Of a stretch of 5,601 bases of DNA, positions 5,592 to 5,601 are shown piece by piece (the first letter of the stretch is position 1; every line of letters begins with the position of its first letter). Origin of the DNA: Candidatus Methanoperedentaceae archaeon (lineage in GTDB: Archaea > Halobacteriota > Methanosarcinia > Methanosarcinales > Methanoperedenaceae); NCBI GenBank assembly GCA_014859785.1, contig JACUTP010000124.1:1-5601 (forward strand), written 5' to 3'. Under the pieces are notes generated by a model. That model was not told where the DNA came from and searched no databases. It saw nothing but the letters and a program-made list of their open reading frames with translations. The position numbers were made by a program, and so were the translations under genes.

Positions 5592-5601
5592 GTTCGTAAC
5601 T

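Noticed and set aside
5467..5601. CRISPR array
   Set aside because: Only two imperfect copies of the longer repeat, no regular spacers and no cas genes in the window.

Overview
The window looks like a stretch of archaeal chromosome, most likely from the Methanosarcinales or ANME-2/Methanoperedens side of the methanogen and methanotroph tree. The main reason is a complete hdrE-hdrD pair on the minus strand (5387 to 3265), which encodes the membrane-bound heterodisulfide reductase of cytochrome-containing methanogens and anaerobic methanotrophs. An archaeal-style promoter (purine-rich BRE followed by an AT-only TATA box) lies upstream of it. The lineage call is inferred from these families; no 16S or other taxonomic marker is present.

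Left half (1 to 2928): the far left edge carries a minus-strand fragment of an ISAzo13-like transposase, cut by the window edge and apparently missing its N-terminal part. A short plus-strand ORF of uncertain reality (92 to 280) follows. queH (plus, 285 to 821) meets a queA-tgt operon (minus, 2928 to 802) tail to tail, with 20 bp of overlap. Tgt inserts preQ1 at position 34 of GUN-anticodon tRNAs, QueA builds the epoxycyclopentanediol to give epoxyqueuosine, and QueH reduces that to queuosine. These are the three tRNA-level steps of queuosine synthesis. Archaea usually carry a different TGT and make archaeosine at position 15, so a complete bacterial-style set here is the most interesting point of the window.

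Middle (2929 to 3264): an AT-rich intergenic spacer. It holds the probable terminator of hdrD, a GC-rich REP-like hairpin, a short degenerate 8-bp repeat, a 10-bp palindrome and three copies of ATTGTC near queA. I found no convincing gene in it.

Right half (3265 to 5601): hdrE and hdrD are separated by 2 nt, and the hdrD Shine-Dalgarno is embedded in the last codons of hdrE. HdrE is the b-type cytochrome membrane anchor that takes electrons from a membrane carrier. HdrD is the iron-sulfur catalytic subunit that reduces CoM-S-S-CoB, or runs in reverse in methane oxidisers. Upstream of the promoter, about 135 bp of non-coding DNA is dense in direct and inverted repeats.
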